Positions 1 through 11,644 of a stretch of 64,000 bases of DNA are shown piece by piece. The stretch is from positions 3,384,501 through 3,448,500 of the forward strand of contig JACVTC010000001.1 in assembly GCA_016946835.1 (NCBI GenBank), read 5' to 3'. The position numbers and the translations under genes were made by a program. The stretch comes from Neocallimastix lanati (nom. inval.) (Eukaryota > Neocallimastigomycota > Neocallimastigomycetes > Neocallimastigales > Neocallimastigaceae). A model generated the notes under the pieces. The model worked only from the letters and a program-made list of their open reading frames with translations, was not told the origin of the DNA and made no database searches. Position 1 is the first letter of the stretch. Each line of letters begins with the position of its first letter.

Positions 1-63
1 TTTAATAATATGTAGTTTTATATTTCTTTTGTAATTTAACAAATAAACAAACAAACAAACAAA

Positions 64-106
<43 letters not shown>

Positions 107-1401
107 AAAAATAAACAGAAATTTCAATTTTTTTTATTATTGTTATTTTGAAATATAGAAGATTCTAATAATCCTATATTCTTTTTTTTTTTTAGATAAA
201 TAATAATGTGGTTATTTTTATTTTTATTAGAAATAAGAGAATAGAAAATAAATAATTAAAGAAAAAAAAAAAAACAAAGTTTTTATTTATATCATTATAT
301 TAAAGAAAAAAAAAAAAAGTATTTCTATATATTATAATATTGAACATCACTTTTTAAAAGAATTATAAATTAACAATATTTTTATGATTTTATTATTATA
401 TCAGTATTAGTAATAATTACAAACTTTAAATTTTAAATATTTTTTTTAAAATATGATAATAATTTAAATTTATTATTATTATTATTTTTTATTTTTTATT
501 ATTTTATTTATTATTATTATTGTTATTATTTTTTTTTTTGGTATACGCAAGTGGAAAGAATTGATAAATTAAATTATATATTATATAAATATATTAAAAT
601 CTATATTAAATTTTTTAATAAATAAAGTTTTAGTAATAATTATTCAATAAATCTTAATTAATAAAGTTTTTTAGTTTCCTCATGCAATATATTAGAAAAA
701 GTATTCTTTCCATGATTTTTAAATTGATGAAAACTTTAATATTATAAATTTATAAAATTTTATTTTATTTATTCTTATTCAGAAAAAAAAAAAAAAAAAG
801 AAAAACAAAACAAACAAAAAAAAACAATATTGTTTTATATTTATGATATAATATTACTAATTCTTTAATAATAAACTTCTTTTTTTTTTTTTTTTTTGAA
901 CAAAAATAAAAAAATCATGTTAAATATTGATACTAGAATAGTTTTTATTGCTAAATCTTTATATTCAGTAAGATTGTTTAAGCATTTTTAATTTTTTTTT
1001 ATTTAATTAAAATTAATATATTATTCATATAATTCAAAAAATAACCAAAAAAGTTATTATTATCATTATTATTTTTTTTAATTTAATTAATTTATTATTG
1101 ATATTAAAAATTCCAAGAGTCATTTTTTAATAAAATATATTAATCATAATGATAATCAATATAATAATAGTAATTATTATCATTGTCATTATTAATTAAT
1201 TACTTATTAAAAACTATAAAAAGATATAATTTCAGCTACTTTATTTTATCTTTTTTTTTTTTTTATATTATTTATCATTTCTTTTTTGTTTTTTTGTTGT
1301 TTATTTATTTTTTTTTTTCTGAATATTTAATATTATATAATAAAAATAAATTATTTCTATTTTAAAATTTGTAAAAATAGTAATAATAATAAAATCAGAA
1401 A

Positions 1402-1458
<57 letters not shown>

Positions 1459-1594
1459 AAAATACAAAAAATAAAAAATAAAAAAATAAAAAATAAAAAA
1501 TAAAAAATAATTAAATTATAAATATAAATTTAATTATGAAATTATTATTAATATATTAATTATTAAATGCTGAAATATATTAATAAATATAAAA
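1..1594. other. AT-only intergenic DNA upstream of the giant gene
   Basis: This stretch holds A/T homopolymers, an AAAT microsatellite (about 57-106), a second AAAT run (about 1405-1458) and short AT repeats just before the start codon of the next gene. The only open frame (1183-1365) is a Phe/Tyr/Ile product of T-runs with no signal peptide logic, so I do not treat it as a gene. I see no RNA gene. Confidence 0.7.
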
Positions 1595-4500
1595 ATGAAA
1601 ATATTTAACTTAAAAAATATAATATTATTTTCATCATTAATAATTAGTAATAATATAGGGATAAACTGTAAACCTACTCTAAATTCTTATGTTTATAACC
1701 TGTCCTCTGAAAATTATGATTATTATCATGAAATATCTAAAAATGGAAACTCTCCAGAAAAGGAAATATATTTAGATTTGGACCTAATTTCAAATAAAAC
1801 CACTGAAAATGAAAAAAATATTTTATATAAAAAATCTGACATTGAACTTCAATCAGTAAAATTCATTAAATATGAAGAAACTCTTTCTGTAGTTGCTAAT
1901 CCTTATATAGGTTTTTATGAACAAGGATTTATCTTATTAAAAGTGAATAGCAATGATACGAATAGCTTTATACCACTTTCAAATTTAGTTCGTCTTTTAA
2001 TAGACATTTCTGATTTTCAAAACAATAATTTAAATGAGGATGCCATTAATTATTTAATTTCGGTTTTTGAAAAATTAAAAGAAAATCACCAAACTGTAGT
2101 TGTTAGATTTGCATATCATAGAGATTTTAATGGTGATAATAAAACTAATGAGCCTGATATCACAAAGGTATTAGAGCATTTAGATCAAGTAAAAAGCATC
2201 TTAAATTTTTACGATGATATTATCGCCTCTGTTGAATGTGGATTATTTGGTATTTATGGTGAAATGTTTCAGAGTGATGTTACTGATATTCAAAATAGTA
2301 AAAGAAGCTTTATTAGCAATTCAATAAAAAAATGGTTAGAAATTTTAAATGAATCAATTACAGTAAGTGTAAGAACTCCAGAGCAATATATCAATTTTTA
2401 TGAAGATATTCTTAATATTAAAATATCTGATATCTCAAAACATAAATCGTCTTCAGGTGAACCAGGATACAGAATTGGTATTTTTAATGATGCCTATTTT
2501 TCGTCAAGTGATGACATTGGTACATATAAAAACAGGGATAATGAAATAGAATGGATATCTAATCAAGCAACCCATGCATTATTTGGTGGTGAATTTGGAA
2601 ATTATACAAATCAATTCATGGGTGACATAAAAATTGATGGTAAGCAAATTAGTACTGAAGCTTTTAAAACACATACGAGCTATTTAAATTCCCGTTTCTA
2701 TGAAGATGCTCTTAGTATTTTGAGATCAAGAAAATGTACCGATTTTTTCGGTAATTATGAAGGACAAACCGAATTGAAATATATTGAAAATCATCTTGGT
2801 TATAGATATGTTGTAAGAAGTGTTCGTCTTACCACAGAAGCTGAGAGTAATGGAATATTTGGTGCCGAAATTAGTATTGAAAATGTAGGATTTGCTAATC
2901 TTATAAAGCAAAAATCAATTTATGTTATCATGACAGATAATAATGATAGGAGATATGATTTAACTAATTCATTAAAGATTACTAATAGTGATCCACGCCA
3001 GTGGTGGTCAAAAAATACAACTGTAATTCATATTGAAGGTATACTTCCTAACGGAATGAAAAATGGAAATTATAGACTCTATTTAAGAATTGCCTCAAAT
3101 AGTAATGGTGGTTTGAATGGTAATCCTATTAAATTTGCAAATGATGATCAAAATATATGGAATGAATCATTGGGAGCTAACTATCTTGGAGATTTTGCTA
3201 TAGTAGGACATAATGAAAATCCTCTTGAAGCTATACCTGTTGTATATAGCCAGGAAAATATGGAACCTTTTAATTCAAAGTATCCAACTTTAAAATTTAA
3301 AGGTAATCTAAGCTACACCGAAAATTATTATTTAGGTGTTCCAGAATTGAAAGAAATCGATAATTTCAATATATATGAGTTAACAAATGCTCAAAGTGCA
3401 AAGTATCGTACATGGCATGTGGAATCTAAAATTAAACCTTCTCTTTTATATTTATCTAATGGTGTTTATGGTAATATGGGAGAACCCTCAGACTATTGCT
3501 TAGATTTAGGTACTTTTACAGATGGTAATGGATATAATTTTCTTAGTATTGTGAAGTGTTCCAATGCCAAACATAAGTTTATGTATGGAAAGTCCTTTTC
3601 AAATTCTATTGATGTCTACGATTTGAATGATAATCATCTTACTGATAGTGATAAAAATGACTTATGTCTTTTTTACTCAATGACTCCAAAACTTGATAAA
3701 TGTAGCCTTTCAAGTAGTGAGGAAAATATGAGTTGGAACAAATATAATGTTGATCTTAAATATACAACTGTCAAATATAAGGGTATGTTAAATAATGATT
3801 CTAATCAATATTTAGGAGTTCCGGAATTAAAAGAATACACTAAAATTTCTATTAGTAATGGAAAGGATTCAACTAGTGCAAAATACCGTACGTGGCATAT
3901 TTCCAGTGATGAAACACCTTCACTTTTATATTTATCCACTGGTACTTTTGGTAATATTGGAGAACCAACAAATTACTGTTTAGATTTAAGTATCTCTTTA
4001 AATGGTCAAGGCTATAATTATCTTAGTGTTGTTGAATGTTCTAAAGCTCAACATAAATTTCTCTATGGAAAAACTTTAAATAATACTATTGATGTTTACA
4101 CGAAGAATGGTAATCGTTTAAAGGATAAAAAGGGTAATTATTTATGTCTTTATTACTCCATGACTCCAAGTATTGATAAATGTAATAATTCTCAAAATGA
4201 TGAAAATATGCATTGGGATAAATATGTACTCACAGCAACTTATACACCTATAAGATTTAAAGGAATCTCAACAAACCATTATTTAGGTGTTCCGGAATTG
4301 AAAGAATATAATAATTTTAATATTTATGAATTAAATAATATTGAAAGTACTAAATATCGTACATGGTATGTAGTCTCAGATAATGCTCCTTCCTTTTTAT
4401 ATTTATCTGATGGTACTTTTTATGATAATGGAAAACCCACCAGTTACTGTTTAGACATAAGTACCTATTTAAATGATCAAGACTATAATTATCTTAGTGT

Positions 4501-7500
4501 AGTTGAATGTTCCAAGGCTCAACATAAATTTCTGTATGGAGAATCTTTAGACGATTCCATTGATGTTTACAAAAAGGATGGCAATCATCTAACCGATAAA
4601 AATGGTGATTATTTATGTATTTATTACGCCATGACTCCTAGTATCAATAAATGTAGAAATTTAGATAACAATATAAACATGCGTTGGGATGAATTTATAC
4701 CTACAGCAACCTATATTCCTATGAGATTTAAAGGAACTTTAAATAATGCAGTAAATTATTTTTTGGGTGTTCCGGAATTGAAAGAACACAACAATTTTAA
4801 TATTTATGAATTGAATGATACCGAAAGTGCTAAATATCATACATGGCATGTCACCTCTATTAATGCTCCTTCATTTTTATATTTGTCCGATGGTGCCAAT
4901 GACGATATTGGTGAACCCACCAACTATTGTTTAGACTTAGGTACGTATACCAATGGTAAAGGCTATAATTATCTTAGTGTGGTTGACTGCTCCAAAGCTC
5001 AACATAAATTTATGTTTGGAGACTCTTTAGTCGATTCTATTGATGTCTACAAAATGAATGGCGACCATCTCACGGATAAAGATGGCGATAATGTGTGTCT
5101 TTTATATTCGATGACACCCAGTATTGATAAATGTAAGAATTCCGAAAATGAAATAAATATGCATTGGGATAAGTCTTCGCTCACAACAAACTCAATACCT
5201 ATCCGATTTAAGGGAGCATTATCCTATACAACAAATTATTATTTGGGTGTACCGGAATTGAAAGAGCATAATAACTTTAATATCTACGAATTAAATGATA
5301 TTGAAAGTGCTAAATATCATACATGGCATGTCTCCTCCATTAATATTCCTTCCCTTTTATATTTGTCCGATGGTGCCAATGATGCGATTGGTGAACCCAC
5401 CAACTATTGTTTAGATTTAGGTACATATACCAATGGTAAAGGTTACAACTTCCTTGGTGTTGTTAATTGTTCGAAGGCTCAACATAAATTCTTGTATGGA
5501 GGCTCCTACTCTAATTCTATTGAAGTTTATACGATGGATGGTAATCCTTTAACCAATGATAATGGCGTGAATTTATGTCTCTATTATTCGATGACTCCCA
5601 GCCTTGATGAATGTAATTTAACTATTGAAAATATGAAATGGAACAAATTTATTCCTTCAATAAACTATACCCCGGTAAGATTTAAAGGAACCTTAACGGG
5701 TACGACAAACTATTATTTAGGTGTTCCAGAATTGAAAGAACATAACAACTTTAATATTTATAAATTAAATGACGTTGAAAGTGCCAAGTATCATACTTGG
5801 CATATCGTTTCTGACAATTCTCCTTCATTTTTATACTTATCCAATGGAGCCAACGATGCCATTGGTAAACCTACGAATTATTGTCTAGATTTGGGTACCT
5901 TCACCAACAATAAAGGTTATAACTATCTTAGTGTGGTTGACTGTTCTAAGGCTCAACATAAATTTATGTTTGGGGAATCTTTAGTTGATTCTCTTGATGT
6001 TTACAAAATCAATGGTAATCATTTAGTGGATGCAAACGGTGATAATTTATGTCTTTTCTACTCCATGACACCCAGTATTGATAAATGTAATAATATAGAG
6101 GATGCTATGAATATGCATTGGGATAAATATACACCGGCAGCCACTTATACACCAGAACGATTTAAGGGAACTTTAAAAGATACAAGGAACTATTATTTAG
6201 GTGTTCCGGAATTGAAGGAATATGACAGTTTTAATATTCATGAATTAAATGATATTAATAGCGCAAAATACCATACCTGGTATCTTTTCTCTAATGATTC
6301 TCCTTCCCTTTTCTACTTATCTGATGGAGCCAATGACGATATTGGTGAACCAACGAATTATTGTCTGGATTTAAGTATATCTACTAATGATCAAGGTTAT
6401 AACTATCTTAGTGTGATTAGGTGCTCCAAAGCTCAACATAAATTTATGTTTGGAAAGTTTTTGGAGAATTCTATTGATATCTACAAGAACAATGGGGATC
6501 ATTTAACCGATAAAGATGGTAATTATTTATGTCTCTATTACTCAATGACTCCTAGTGTTGATAAATGTAATAATTTAGAAAGTGATATAAATATGCGTTG
6601 GGATAAATATACACCGACAGCAACGTATACCCATATAAGATTTAAAGGAACTTTAAAAAATACAATAAACTATTATTTAGGTGTTCCTGAATTAAAAGAA
6701 TATTATAATTTAAATATTTATAAATTAAATGATAAGGAAAGTGCAAAATATCATACCTGGCAGGTAACCTCGATTAATTCGCCTTCTCTTCTGTACTTAT
6801 CGGATGGAGCCTATAACGATAATGGTAAATTAACGAATTATTGTTTAGACTTAAGTACTTACACTAATAGTCAAGGCTATAATTATCTTAGTGTTGTCTA
6901 TTGTTCCAAAGCTCAACACAAATTTATGTTTGGGGAATCTTTAGAAAATTCTATTGATGTCTACAGGAAGAATGGCGATCATCTTAAGGATAAGGATGGT
7001 AATGATTTATGTCTTTATTACTCAATGACGCCAAGTGTTGATAAATGTAATAAGTTAGAAGAGGAATCGAATATGCATTGGAATAAATTTACACCTACCG
7101 TGACCTATACACCTATCCGATTTAAGGGAGCATTAACCTATACAACAAATTATTATTTAGGTGTTCCGGAATTGAAGGAACGTGATAATTTTAATATCTA
7201 TGAATTAAATGATGTTGACAGTGCTAAATATCATACCTGGCATGTCATCTCTGACGATAACGCTCCATCCCTTCTCTATTTATCTGATGGAGCCAATGAG
7301 GAGATTGGTGAACCTACAAATTATTGTTTAGATTTAGGTACCTATACGAATGGAAAAGGCTATAATTATCTTAGTGTGGTTAGGTGCTCCAAAGCACAAC
7401 ATAAATTTAAGTTTGGGGCATCTTTAGTTGATTCCATTGATGTTTACATGAATAATGGTGACCATTTAGTAGATAAGGATGGTAATAATTTATGTCTTTT

Positions 7501-9487
7501 CTACTCCATGACACCCAGTATTGATAAATGTAATAATTTGGAGGAAAGTATGTATATGCATTGGAATAAATATACGCCTTCGCAAACCTATACCCCTATA
7601 AGATTTAAAGGAACCCTAAAAAATACAATAAACTATTATTTAGGTGTTCCTGAACTAAAAGAATACGGTAATTTTAATATTTATGAATTAAATGATATGG
7701 AAAGTGCAAAATATCGTACATGGCATGTCCTCTCCGTTACTTCTCCTTCCCTTTTATATTTATCGGATGGAGCCAATGAAGCGGTTGGTGAACCCACCAA
7801 TTATTGTTTAGATTTAGGTTACTATACCAATAGTCAGGGTTACAATTATCTGAGTGTTGTGTATTGCTCTGAAGCTCAACATAAATTCAAGATTGGCGAA
7901 TCATTTGAAAATTCTATTGATGTCTATGGAAAGAATGGAGATCACCTTAAAGATAAGGATGGTAATGACTTATGCCTTTACTATTCGATGACTCCCAGTG
8001 TCGATAAATGTCGTCATTCCGGAAATGACGATGTTAATATGCATTGGGATAACTACATATTCAAAGTCACCTATACCCCTCTAAGATTTAAAGGAACGTT
8101 AGAGTATGCGCCAAACTATTATTTAGGTGTTCCGGAGTTAAAGGAACATCATAATTTTAATATTTATGAAATAAACGATACTGAAAGTGCCAAATATCAT
8201 ACATGGCAAGTGACCTCTGTTAAATATCCCTCGTTTTGGTATTTATCGGATGGAGCCAATGACGACATCGGTAAACCCACCAATTATTGTTTAGATTTAG
8301 GTACCTATACGAACGGTAAAGGTTACAATTTCCTTAGTGTTGTTAATTGCGCTAAGGCTCAACACAAATTTATGTTTGGGGAATCTTTAGAAAATTCCAT
8401 TGATGTCTACAAGAAGAATGGAGATCATCTCAAGGATAAAAATGGAGATGATGTATGTCTCTATTATTCGATGACTCCTGGTATTGATAAGTGTAAGAAT
8501 TCCGAAAATGACATGAATATGCGTTGGGAAAAAGCTACTCTTACCACAAACTCTATCCCTCTAAGATTTAAAGGAACCTTAACAGGTACCCCAAACTATT
8601 ACTTAGGTGTGAAAGAGCTGAAAGAACATGATAACTTTAATATCTACGACTTAAATGATATTGAAAGTGCAAAGTATCATACATGGCATGTCCTCTCCGA
8701 CAAGTCTCCTTCTCTTTTATATTTATCGGATGGAGCCAACGATGATATTGGAGAACCCTCCAATTATTGTTTAGATCTAGGTACCTATACCAACGGTAAA
8801 GGTTACAATTTCCTTAGTGTGGTGGATTGTTCGAGAGCACAACATAAATTCATGTATGGTGGCTCCTACTCTAATTCCATTGAAGTTTACAATGCAAATG
8901 GTGATCCTTTAACCAATGAAAATGGGGTCAATTTATGTCTCTACTATTCGATGACCCCATGCCTTGACGAATGTAATTTAACTATTGAAAATATGAAATG
9001 GGATAAATACCAACTGTCCACAACCTATACACCTGTAAAATTTAAAGGTACCTTATCCGGTATCACCAACTATTTCTTAGGTGTTAAAGAGCTGAAAGAA
9101 CATAATAATTTTAATATCTATGAATTAAGCGACACTGAAAGTGGCAAGTATCACACATGGTTTGTAACTTCTGACAATTCTCCCTCACTTTTATATTTAT
9201 CTGACGGAGTCAATGATACTGTTGGGGAACCCACCAACTATTGTTTAGATTTGGGTACCTATACCAATGGTAAAGGTTACAACTTCCTTAGTGTCGTTGA
9301 TTGTTCCAAGGCTCAACATAAATTTATGTATGGTGGCTCCTACTCTAATTCTATTGAAGTTTACAATGCGAATGGTAATCCTTTAACCAACGAAAATGGT
9401 GTCAATTTATGTCTCTACTATTCCATGACACCTTGTCTTGACGAATGTAATTTAACTATTGAAAATATGAAATGGGATAAATATTAA
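1595..9487 (+). CDS. giant secreted DUF4874/DUF4832-like protein with 13 tandem 160-residue repeats
   Basis: This is an uninterrupted 2630-residue reading frame. Residues 1-25 form a signal peptide (short basic start, then a run of Ile/Leu/Phe/Ser). Residues 102-275 resemble DUF4874: NPYIGFY near 102, a VVVRFAYHRDFNG stretch near 168-180, and GLFGIYGE at 216-223. Residues 290-540 resemble DUF4832 (IFNDAYF, ALFGGEFG, ending GDFAIVG). These two families commonly occur together and are thought to form a TIM-barrel plus beta-sandwich of glycosidase-like type; their activity is unknown to me. From residue 567 to the end there are 13 units spaced about 480 bp, each opening with RFKG...YYLGVPELKE, followed by YHTWHV, PSLLYLSDG, NYCLDLG, a V-x-C-SKAQHKF motif, IDVY, LCLYYSMTP, DKC and MHWDKY. 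Most units carry four cysteines. The C/Q/F pattern is vaguely like a ricin-type trefoil, but I cannot confirm that fold. There is no transmembrane anchor or dockerin. The protein is probably extracellular and carbohydrate-related (inference). Confidence 0.9.
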   Translation: MKIFNLKNIILFSSLIISNNIGINCKPTLNSYVYNLSSENYDYYHEISKNGNSPEKEIYLDLDLISNKTTENEKNILYKKSDIELQSVKFIKYEETLSVVANPYIGFYEQGFILLKVNSNDTNSFIPLSNLVRLLIDISDFQNNNLNEDAINYLISVFEKLKENHQTVVVRFAYHRDFNGDNKTNEPDITKVLEHLDQVKSILNFYDDIIASVECGLFGIYGEMFQSDVTDIQNSKRSFISNSIKKWLEILNESITVSVRTPEQYINFYEDILNIKISDISKHKSSSGEPGYRIGIFNDAYFSSSDDIGTYKNRDNEIEWISNQATHALFGGEFGNYTNQFMGDIKIDGKQISTEAFKTHTSYLNSRFYEDALSILRSRKCTDFFGNYEGQTELKYIENHLGYRYVVRSVRLTTEAESNGIFGAEISIENVGFANLIKQKSIYVIMTDNNDRRYDLTNSLKITNSDPRQWWSKNTTVIHIEGILPNGMKNGNYRLYLRIASNSNGGLNGNPIKFANDDQNIWNESLGANYLGDFAIVGHNENPLEAIPVVYSQENMEPFNSKYPTLKFKGNLSYTENYYLGVPELKEIDNFNIYELTNAQSAKYRTWHVESKIKPSLLYLSNGVYGNMGEPSDYCLDLGTFTDGNGYNFLSIVKCSNAKHKFMYGKSFSNSIDVYDLNDNHLTDSDKNDLCLFYSMTPKLDKCSLSSSEENMSWNKYNVDLKYTTVKYKGMLNNDSNQYLGVPELKEYTKISISNGKDSTSAKYRTWHISSDETPSLLYLSTGTFGNIGEPTNYCLDLSISLNGQGYNYLSVVECSKAQHKFLYGKTLNNTIDVYTKNGNRLKDKKGNYLCLYYSMTPSIDKCNNSQNDENMHWDKYVLTATYTPIRFKGISTNHYLGVPELKEYNNFNIYELNNIESTKYRTWYVVSDNAPSFLYLSDGTFYDNGKPTSYCLDISTYLNDQDYNYLSVVECSKAQHKFLYGESLDDSIDVYKKDGNHLTDKNGDYLCIYYAMTPSINKCRNLDNNINMRWDEFIPTATYIPMRFKGTLNNAVNYFLGVPELKEHNNFNIYELNDTESAKYHTWHVTSINAPSFLYLSDGANDDIGEPTNYCLDLGTYTNGKGYNYLSVVDCSKAQHKFMFGDSLVDSIDVYKMNGDHLTDKDGDNVCLLYSMTPSIDKCKNSENEINMHWDKSSLTTNSIPIRFKGALSYTTNYYLGVPELKEHNNFNIYELNDIESAKYHTWHVSSINIPSLLYLSDGANDAIGEPTNYCLDLGTYTNGKGYNFLGVVNCSKAQHKFLYGGSYSNSIEVYTMDGNPLTNDNGVNLCLYYSMTPSLDECNLTIENMKWNKFIPSINYTPVRFKGTLTGTTNYYLGVPELKEHNNFNIYKLNDVESAKYHTWHIVSDNSPSFLYLSNGANDAIGKPTNYCLDLGTFTNNKGYNYLSVVDCSKAQHKFMFGESLVDSLDVYKINGNHLVDANGDNLCLFYSMTPSIDKCNNIEDAMNMHWDKYTPAATYTPERFKGTLKDTRNYYLGVPELKEYDSFNIHELNDINSAKYHTWYLFSNDSPSLFYLSDGANDDIGEPTNYCLDLSISTNDQGYNYLSVIRCSKAQHKFMFGKFLENSIDIYKNNGDHLTDKDGNYLCLYYSMTPSVDKCNNLESDINMRWDKYTPTATYTHIRFKGTLKNTINYYLGVPELKEYYNLNIYKLNDKESAKYHTWQVTSINSPSLLYLSDGAYNDNGKLTNYCLDLSTYTNSQGYNYLSVVYCSKAQHKFMFGESLENSIDVYRKNGDHLKDKDGNDLCLYYSMTPSVDKCNKLEEESNMHWNKFTPTVTYTPIRFKGALTYTTNYYLGVPELKERDNFNIYELNDVDSAKYHTWHVISDDNAPSLLYLSDGANEEIGEPTNYCLDLGTYTNGKGYNYLSVVRCSKAQHKFKFGASLVDSIDVYMNNGDHLVDKDGNNLCLFYSMTPSIDKCNNLEESMYMHWNKYTPSQTYTPIRFKGTLKNTINYYLGVPELKEYGNFNIYELNDMESAKYRTWHVLSVTSPSLLYLSDGANEAVGEPTNYCLDLGYYTNSQGYNYLSVVYCSEAQHKFKIGESFENSIDVYGKNGDHLKDKDGNDLCLYYSMTPSVDKCRHSGNDDVNMHWDNYIFKVTYTPLRFKGTLEYAPNYYLGVPELKEHHNFNIYEINDTESAKYHTWQVTSVKYPSFWYLSDGANDDIGKPTNYCLDLGTYTNGKGYNFLSVVNCAKAQHKFMFGESLENSIDVYKKNGDHLKDKNGDDVCLYYSMTPGIDKCKNSENDMNMRWEKATLTTNSIPLRFKGTLTGTPNYYLGVKELKEHDNFNIYDLNDIESAKYHTWHVLSDKSPSLLYLSDGANDDIGEPSNYCLDLGTYTNGKGYNFLSVVDCSRAQHKFMYGGSYSNSIEVYNANGDPLTNENGVNLCLYYSMTPCLDECNLTIENMKWDKYQLSTTYTPVKFKGTLSGITNYFLGVKELKEHNNFNIYELSDTESGKYHTWFVTSDNSPSLLYLSDGVNDTVGEPTNYCLDLGTYTNGKGYNFLSVVDCSKAQHKFMYGGSYSNSIEVYNANGNPLTNENGVNLCLYYSMTPCLDECNLTIENMKWDKY
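3289..9484 (+). repeat. 13-unit protein-coding tandem repeat (about 480 bp per unit)
   Basis: Units begin near 3289, 3769, 4249, 4726, 5203, 5680, 6157, 6637, 7117, 7600, 8083, 8563 and 9040, each at the (R/K)FKG or KYKG motif. Units 1-3 are the most divergent. Units 5, 12 and 13 share a GGSYSNSIEVY variant and end in ENMKWDKY or ENMKWNKF. Units 12 and 13 are nearly identical over their second half. The frame is kept throughout. Confidence 0.9.
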
Positions 9488-10103
9488 TTCCTATAGATAA
9501 TCAATTATTATTGATTAAATTCAACCATGGAGAGGAAGGAAAATATAATTACTAATTATTTAATAAACAAAATAACAAAAAATAATATAAATATTATATA
9601 AATATATAGAAAAGGAAAAACTAAAACTAAAACAAAAAAAACAAAAAAACAAAAAAACAAAAAACAAAAAAGAATTAAAAAAACAAAACAAAACAAAACA
9701 GAAAACAAATAAACAAATAAACATACAAAAACAAAAACAAAAGCAAAAACAAAATAATAAATAATATAAAACAGAATTAAAAAAAAATATTTAAAAATTC
9801 AAATGAGGAAAAGCTATCAAAAAAGAAAGAAAGAAAATAATAAATACAAAAAAAAAAAAAAAAAAAAGGAATATAAATAATATTTTTAAAATTATGTTTG
9901 AATAATATATTGTTTATTGAAAATTATTAATTCCTTAACATGAAAATAGAACTTTTGAAAAGTTGTTTTTGTTTTTCTATGAAGGTTATCATAATGAATA
10001 ATTTAAATTAAGAATAAAAAAAAAAAAAAAATAAAAACTTTATTGAAAAAAAAAATTTTTTATTTTTCGATAAAGGTTATCATAATGAATAATTTAAATT
10101 AAG

Positions 10104-10140
<37 letters not shown>

Positions 10141-10722
10141 AAAATAAAATAAAAACTTTATTGAAAAATATATTTAATTTTATTTTTCGATGAAGGCTAT
10201 CATATAGTAAATAATTATATAATATAATATAAAAAAAAAAAAAAAAATTAAATCAAACAAAATTAAAAATTATGTATGATTTTATAGAATAAATGTATAT
10301 AGTGAAAATGATTAAATAATTTTAGAAATAAAAATATATATAAAAATAAAATATCAATAAAAAAATAAATAAAAAATATTAAATATATATAAATATAAAA
10401 TATAAATATAAATATAAATATAAATATAAAATATAAAATATAAAAAATAAAAAATAAAATATAAAATATAAAATATAAAATATAAAATATATCTAAAACT
10501 AAAGACTAAAACCATTGTTATAAATAATAAATGTAAATGTAAAACATAAATAAATAATAATTTATTAAATAAATTTACATTTATTTATTACAAGTGTAAA
10601 ATAAGAAGAAAAAAAAAAAATTTTTTTTTAATTATTTTATTATTTTTATTGAAAAAATCATATAAAGAAAAATTTGAAAATAAAAATAATAAATAAATAA
10701 ATAAATATATAAAAAAAATAGA

Positions 10723-10805
<83 letters not shown>

Positions 10806-11110
10806 AAGCAAAATTACTATATTAATGTCCTTTATTTTATTATAATATATATATAAATATTTTATTTAAACTAAAAATAAAATAATATATAAAATTTATT
10901 ATTTGTAAATATTTATGATAATAAATTTATAAAAAAAAATTTTTTATATGATTTAGAAACATCCTTTAATTAAATAGTAATGATAAGTTTTACTTTAAGA
11001 AATAAAAAACAAATAATATTTAATGATAATCTAAATATTAAATATTTATTTTATTTTATTTTATTTTATTTTATTTTTTATTATTATTTTTTTTTTTCTA
11101 ATTTTTATTG
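9488..11110. other. gene-free AT-rich spacer
   Basis: No gene is visible. The spacer contains A-rich stretches with AAAC interruptions (9600-9760), a three-copy degenerate tandem repeat (listed separately), AT-dinucleotide stretches, and a long AAAT microsatellite at about 10731-10806. Confidence 0.7.
9965..10245. repeat. three degenerate tandem copies of a 90-115 bp unit
   Basis: The motif TTTTTCGATGAAGGTTATCA, followed by TAATGAATAATTTAAATTAA and an A-run, appears near 9975, 10063 and 10187. The first two copies are almost identical and the third is more diverged (GAAGGCTATCATATAG). AAAACTTTATTGAAAA separates the copies. It is noncoding, with length variation mainly in the A-runs. Confidence 0.7.
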
Positions 11111-11115
11111 AGAAT

Positions 11116-11600
11116 GAGGCATTTCGCCAAATTGAAAATTATTAAATGAATAAATAAATCAATAAAATTAAATATTATTCATATTATTATTTTAAAAATC
11201 TTATTTTTATAAATGAAATAGTGTTATTGTAATATCATTTTTTTTTTTTTTACAAAATATAAAAATATACAGTGTTATAATTAAAAATTAGTTTAATATC
11301 TATCTAAATATCTATATATATATATATATATATATATTTTTTACAAAATATTAAAATATATCTTTATAAATCTATTTTTATAATTAAATATTATAAGTAA
11401 TTATTTAATGATTCTTTTACAAACTATCAAAATAATATCTCTATAATTAAATATTATTATAGTTATAATCAATGAATATTACTTTTAAAAATTATTATCA
11501 AATAAATATTGATTATTAAATTAAAAATTTTTTTTTTTGAATTTTTATTTTTTTATTCATTCATTTATTTATATCAATACACCACTTTGCGAACTGGTTA
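11116..11600. mobile_element. MITE-like element, copy 1
   Basis: The left end, GAGGCATTTCGCCAAATTGA followed by AAATTATTAAATGAATAAAT, matches the element at 56648. The right end (ATATCAATACACCACTTTGC, then GAACTGGTT) matches the right side of that copy at about 56782-56800. The interior is plain AT-rich filler of a different length, as expected of a nonautonomous element that decayed independently. No transposase is present. The terminal inverted repeat is weaker here than in copy 2. Confidence 0.5.
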
Positions 11601-11644
11601 ACTTTTCCCATTTATATTATTTTTATTATCAATAGAATATGATT

